A DNA stretch of 64,000 bases from the NCBI RefSeq assembly GCF_026151205.1, contig NC_087079.1:5537230-5601229 (forward strand). The letters are read 5' to 3'. Positions 60,382-64,000 of the stretch are shown here, piece after piece. The stretch comes from Bolinopsis microptera (lineage: Eukaryota > Ctenophora > Tentaculata > Lobata > Bolinopsidae). The position numbers and the translations under genes are program-made. Below the pieces are notes generated by a model. It ran no database searches, was not told where the DNA came from, and saw only the letters and a program-made list of their open reading frames with translations. Numbering within the stretch: position 1 is the stretch's first letter; each line of letters starts with the position of its first letter.

Positions 60382-61757
60382 CCGGGCTTCTTATCCAGTG
60401 GCACCAGCCTACAAGCAGTGAAAGATTTCAGTAAATCAGGGTCAACATATCTGACACAAAGGACTCTCACCATGTTTGCAATAGCGCTACAAAGAGCATC
60501 TGACTTTTTCCCGAACTGCTTTGAACACAGAATCCGTTTCCACCCGTCAGAATCCAAGCCTGAAGGCCCTCCAGCACCCTGAACTTGCTTGGCTACATGC
60601 CTGATCCTGTCTCCGTCTATGCTATCAAAAATGACCGGTTCCACATGTCTAAATGGGCCATTAAGGCAACTGCCTTCTTGGGCTGGGGTGGCTTTCGGAT
60701 GTTTCTCCTTGAGGACTTTAATAACTTCTGCTGTGGGGTTAAGCGCACATGTTGCTCTCTCTCCTATCCAGCGCATTGCCGCAGATACTTTTCCCTCCAT
60801 CATCAGTCGAGTGAACACCTTTTCAATCTGTCCCTTCTCGTACTTCCTTCCTCCAATCCTCCTCTGGATTTCTCTACCTTCTCTCAGGAGTTCAGTCAAC
60901 TTTCCCTCTTGCCATAGTTCCATTCTTCGTTTCAAGGCTTTGCTGTGGTCTGCAGTCTTTGATTTCTTGGTTGGCTTCTGAAGCAGCAAGGCCGGCATTA
61001 TCATTAAGAGTGTCAAACAAATTCTCTCCATAGCACTGCCTGATCCAAAGTTTTTAACAACCTTGGTCATCTCCTCTATGAACACCTTGCCAATCGCCCC
61101 TGAGGGGAGAATAAATAGATTTCTCTTCCATTGAACAATCTCATCGTAAATTTCCTCACACTTAATCTTCACTTCTTCACCTTTCCATGGACCTAACAAA
61201 AGGAGGGGGGAGATCTGTGAACTCTCATAGTCAGGAAGTGAGCACTGAATAGCCGGAGCCTCAACCATTACTTCTTGCTCATCAACTTCACTCCTTATCT
61301 CTTTAATCGCTGCCGTGAGTAGGTCGTCTTCTCTTTGGGTTCCTGTAACATCAGGGTCTCCTAGTTCCAGAAGGAACTGAGTTAACTGAGTACTATTTTC
61401 AGAAGTTGATTGTATATCAACACACTCGTTACAGAACCAACCAGTAGAAGTGTTTATAAGCTGTTCATAGATTAGGCTACTCATGTTAATACAAGTACAG
61501 TGTAACCATCTTTCGCAACTATTGCAGCAAACTGCCGCATCAAGGTCAGTACACAGAGAGGAACAAACAGGGCAGGTATCATTGGTCTCTCCGGAGATGT
61601 CAGTTGAGGTCTGGCTGTCAGATGTAACTTCCCTTAGATTATCAGGCTGAAGCAGACTGTCTAATGTACTGTCCGAGCTTGATCCACTTCTGATGTCAAT
61701 TTCTGGTACCAGTGTGCCACCAAAAGGAACCAACTGAATACAGCCCCCTAGGATCAC
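60369..61757 (-). CDS. Retroelement N-terminal part: PHD-type zinc finger and RT start
   Basis: 462 codons. Residues about 60-112 form a PHD-like finger (CPVCSSLC, CCNSC, WLHCTC, WFCNEC) that may bind chromatin. The segment after it is helical and basic. The C-terminal end (ACRLVPLDKKPG) is the beginning of the RT domain, where the frame breaks. Confidence 0.75.
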   Translation of the reverse strand: MILGGCIQLVPFGGTLVPEIDIRSGSSSDSTLDSLLQPDNLREVTSDSQTSTDISGETNDTCPVCSSLCTDLDAAVCCNSCERWLHCTCINMSSLIYEQLINTSTGWFCNECVDIQSTSENSTQLTQFLLELGDPDVTGTQREDDLLTAAIKEIRSEVDEQEVMVEAPAIQCSLPDYESSQISPLLLLGPWKGEEVKIKCEEIYDEIVQWKRNLFILPSGAIGKVFIEEMTKVVKNFGSGSAMERICLTLLMIMPALLLQKPTKKSKTADHSKALKRRMELWQEGKLTELLREGREIQRRIGGRKYEKGQIEKVFTRLMMEGKVSAAMRWIGERATCALNPTAEVIKVLKEKHPKATPAQEGSCLNGPFRHVEPVIFDSIDGDRIRHVAKQVQGAGGPSGLDSDGWKRILCSKQFGKKSDALCSAIANMVRVLCVRYVDPDLLKSFTACRLVPLDKKPGCAL

Positions 61758-61905
61758 TCAGTCAACTGAGTTTGGTCTGCGTTCACCGCCCCCACCCATC
61801 CCTCATTCAGGACACAAACTGACAGACTCTTCTTCACCTGCACTCTCAGTTTGCAAACAGTCAGCTAAAGCTTCACAAAAGTCTGTCCTATTCATAAGCA
61901 GCTCT

Positions 61906-62442
61906 ATGTTCAGGTTTCTTGATGCGGACAAGTTATCATCGTCCACTGTTAGTGCTAGTAAACTGTTTTATCCTGGGGCTGATGCCAAAGTAATGTTAAA
62001 TAAACTAAAAACTGACCTACACTCTGTTCCATCCCCATCTATTATTTATATTATGACAGGAACTAATAATGTGAACACAGTCTATTTTGGCTCAAAGTCA
62101 CTGAAGGATGCAGCGGGTGACTTTAGTAATCTCTTAAATTATCTCAAGTCAGTGTATCCGAATGCAACAATTAATGTTCTCAATATTCTTCCCAGGAGTA
62201 CAAAAGGCCGCAATGATGTTGTGGCAGAGCTGAATAAGGTTATTAAGGATATATGTAGCAAAGATTCTTGTTTTAATTACATTAGCACCCATAATTTATT
62301 TAACTATAATAGAAGTGGATTCAGGAAAGAATTTTATTTTGCCAGACCATCTACAAAAATATCTGATAACTGTCACCTCAATACAAGCGGTGTTATTCGA
62401 CTTGCTAAATTTCTGAAGTATTGGGCCCATAAGCAAGTTTGA
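61906..62442 (+). CDS. SGNH-type ORF1 of a non-LTR retrotransposon (5' incomplete)
   Basis: 178 codons. A GTNN block (IYIMTGTNNVN) and a C-terminal CHLNTSGVIRLAKFL are blocks III and V of SGNH hydrolases, which occur as ORF1 in CR1/L2-type elements. The N-terminal GDS block with the catalytic serine is missing, so the ORF is truncated at its 5' end. It precedes an APE endonuclease ORF on the same strand. Confidence 0.7.
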   Translation: MFRFLDADKLSSSTVSASKLFYPGADAKVMLNKLKTDLHSVPSPSIIYIMTGTNNVNTVYFGSKSLKDAAGDFSNLLNYLKSVYPNATINVLNILPRSTKGRNDVVAELNKVIKDICSKDSCFNYISTHNLFNYNRSGFRKEFYFARPSTKISDNCHLNTSGVIRLAKFLKYWAHKQV

Positions 62443-62592
62443 ATTTTCAGAAAGATTGTTAACATTTATTTCATCTAGATAAGGGATAATTACACATTGT
62501 TCCTCATGTTTATTGAAGTTTTAGAAAGTTTTGTTATTATCTCATACAAATTTGCCAGTTCTGCAATTTATCTTATTCTGACAAGTTTATAG

Positions 62593-64000
62593 CAGCATAA
62601 ATTGGAAAAATTTTCATGCTCTCACAGCAGTTCTTGCATTAACCCGTGCATTAGTAAAATCACAGTTTCATACCATGCCAAAAAGCTTGCAGTGGGACAT
62701 TGCAACATGCAGGGAGGACTAACAGGTATGCCAAAATGTCTTGAAATCCAAGATCTAATCTGGAAAGAGAAATTAGATGTTTTATGCCTGAATGAAACAA
62801 ATCTTAAGTCGGATATTGACTCAGCCAGTCTAAACCTACCCAAGAATTTTACTTTTATCCGCAAAGACCGTCCTAACGACAATGGTCATGGGGGATGTGG
62901 CATTCTCATCAGTGAGCACATAAAGTTTAAAATGATTCAACTAAACTTAGTTTTGCAATATGACCAAATCGAGGCTATTTGGATCCATCTTACAGATTGC
63001 AATATTTTCATCTGCTGTTTCTACAGATCTGAGTTGTTTAGTCCTCTTGACAAATTTTTAGATTATATGACAGACTGCATGATGAGTATAGGAAGTAAGA
63101 ATGTTATTTGGCTGGGTGATGTAAATGTAGACCAAAACAACATCAGCAGTATGAACTATAAGAAATTAGACATTACAATGAAAATGTTTGGAATGGTACA
63201 GGTAGTTCAGGATATTACCCGCATTGCTAAACTAGGAAACAGAATCACAAAGACCACAATCGATGTTGTCATAACAAACACTTACTCCAAGTTTCTTGAC
63301 TGCAAAGTCCTTGATGATTGTATAGGAGATCATCAGGTCGTAAAGTTCATTGTCGATTTCAATGTGCATAAGGCCTCAAAATTCAAGAAGTTACTAATAA
63401 GAGATCACAGCAAAATGAATGTTACTGCTCTTAAAGAATTTTTGGAAACTTGTGATTATAGACCAATAATAGATTCAACTAGTCTGAATGATGCAGTTGA
63501 TGGTTTAAACGAACATATTGATCACTACTATGATCACTTCTGTCCAATTAAACAAATTAAGTGCCATAGTGATTACATCCATAAGCCATCTCCAGAATTT
63601 TTAGAAAGTAAGAAATTGAAAGGGAAACTTTACCGTAAATTTTTAACACACAACAAGAACAGACGTATACATCCAAATGGTCTTATACACTGTAATAAAT
63701 GTGACTCATTATGGATGGCATATAAACGGCAGAGAAACTATTCAACCTATTTGTCTAGAATTAATAGGAAGACTAACTTAGCAACAGAACTGAAAGCCAA
63801 GTGTGCCATGAATGATCTAAAGGGTGTATGGAAAACGATAAAGACAGCATCAAATCTGCCTGTTAAAGCTAACAATATCAATAACAATCTTGATGCTGAA
63901 ACCACCAATAAATATTTTGCTGAAATAGGTCCAAAGATCCAAGCAGAAGTGCAGCTGGAAAATGAAAATGAATTTCTATCTTATCTACAAAATGAGCAGA
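62593..64000 (+). CDS. APE endonuclease / RT ORF2 of a non-LTR retrotransposon (runs off window)
   Basis: An open frame from the codon after a TAG at 62590-62592 to the window end (469 codons) without a stop. The first ATG is at 62707. APE endonuclease motifs are LDVLCLNETNL, the CCFYRS block, IWLGDVNVD, TTIDVVITN and GDHQVVKF. The downstream part is the linker before the RT domain, which lies beyond 64000. It fits an L2/CR1-like element and pairs with the SGNH ORF1 151 bp upstream. Confidence 0.8.

Larger units (their letters stand above)
58489..61757 (-). mobile_element. PHD-finger / RT retroelement, frameshifted
   Basis: Two minus-strand frames (60369-61757 and 58489-60381) are the halves of one polyprotein of about 1090 residues. 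At about 60380 the frame of ...LDKKPG must shift by one base to continue into RPIGIGEV, so the copy carries a single-base deletion or sequencing error. No poly(A) or target duplication was identified. Confidence 0.75.

Noticed and set aside
62622..62882. 86-aa minus-strand ORF
   Set aside because: Lies opposite the APE endonuclease frame, which continues open for 1.4 kb.

Overview
This window is eukaryotic and animal. It has multi-exon genes with GT-AG introns, AT-rich non-coding DNA and several classes of animal retrotransposon. The conserved genes are clear animal orthologues: a type-I asparaginase with an ankyrin tail (ASPG), a multidomain monothiol glutaredoxin (GLRX3), a nucleostemin-type GTPase (GNL3) and a GT31 galactosyltransferase. 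A P2X7-type cytoplasmic domain, a THAP finger and an RT/PHD retroelement of a type I associate with corals hint at a cnidarian or other early-branching animal. That placement is inference.

Layout: 1-3508 is a 91/96-bp satellite split by a 5'-truncated non-LTR retrotransposon with an 11-bp target-site duplication. 6466-34761 (+) is ASPG in 12 traceable exons, with two very large introns. Intron 9 (13.2 kb) holds an antisense class-A GPCR whose TM1 exon start and 3' splice site are expanded into about 38 tandem 94-bp copies. It also holds a 5.6-kb non-LTR retrotransposon. Intron 10 (9.3 kb) holds four genes and a remnant of a small secreted six-cysteine family, a divergent P2RX7_C/THAP pair, and a truncated, nearly identical and inverted copy of the same retrotransposon. 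35921-37384 (-) is a Penelope-like element. 42103-44391 (-) is a probable TSSC4 (U5 snRNP factor) gene; one intron has tandem arrays at both ends, each unit carrying the splice signal. 44909-51999 (-) is GLRX3 in eight exons, with a 2.7-kb inverted-repeat element full of GGA-rich repeats in intron 2. 53227-54210 (-) is the galactosyltransferase and 54596-56952 (-) is GNL3. 58489-61757 (-) is a frameshifted RT element and 61906-64000 (+) is the 5' half of an SGNH/APE non-LTR element.

The most unusual property is that independent minisatellites repeatedly sit on exon-intron junctions and carry the splice signal in every unit: the GPCR 3' splice site (about 38 copies), the TSSC4-like 5' splice site (about 26) and 3' splice site (about 10), and an ASPG 3' splice site (2, inside a CACGTG array). 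A second point is that inverted retrotransposon copies flank ASPG exon 10 and could pair in the pre-mRNA. Exon joins given here were checked by reading phase, not by transcript data.
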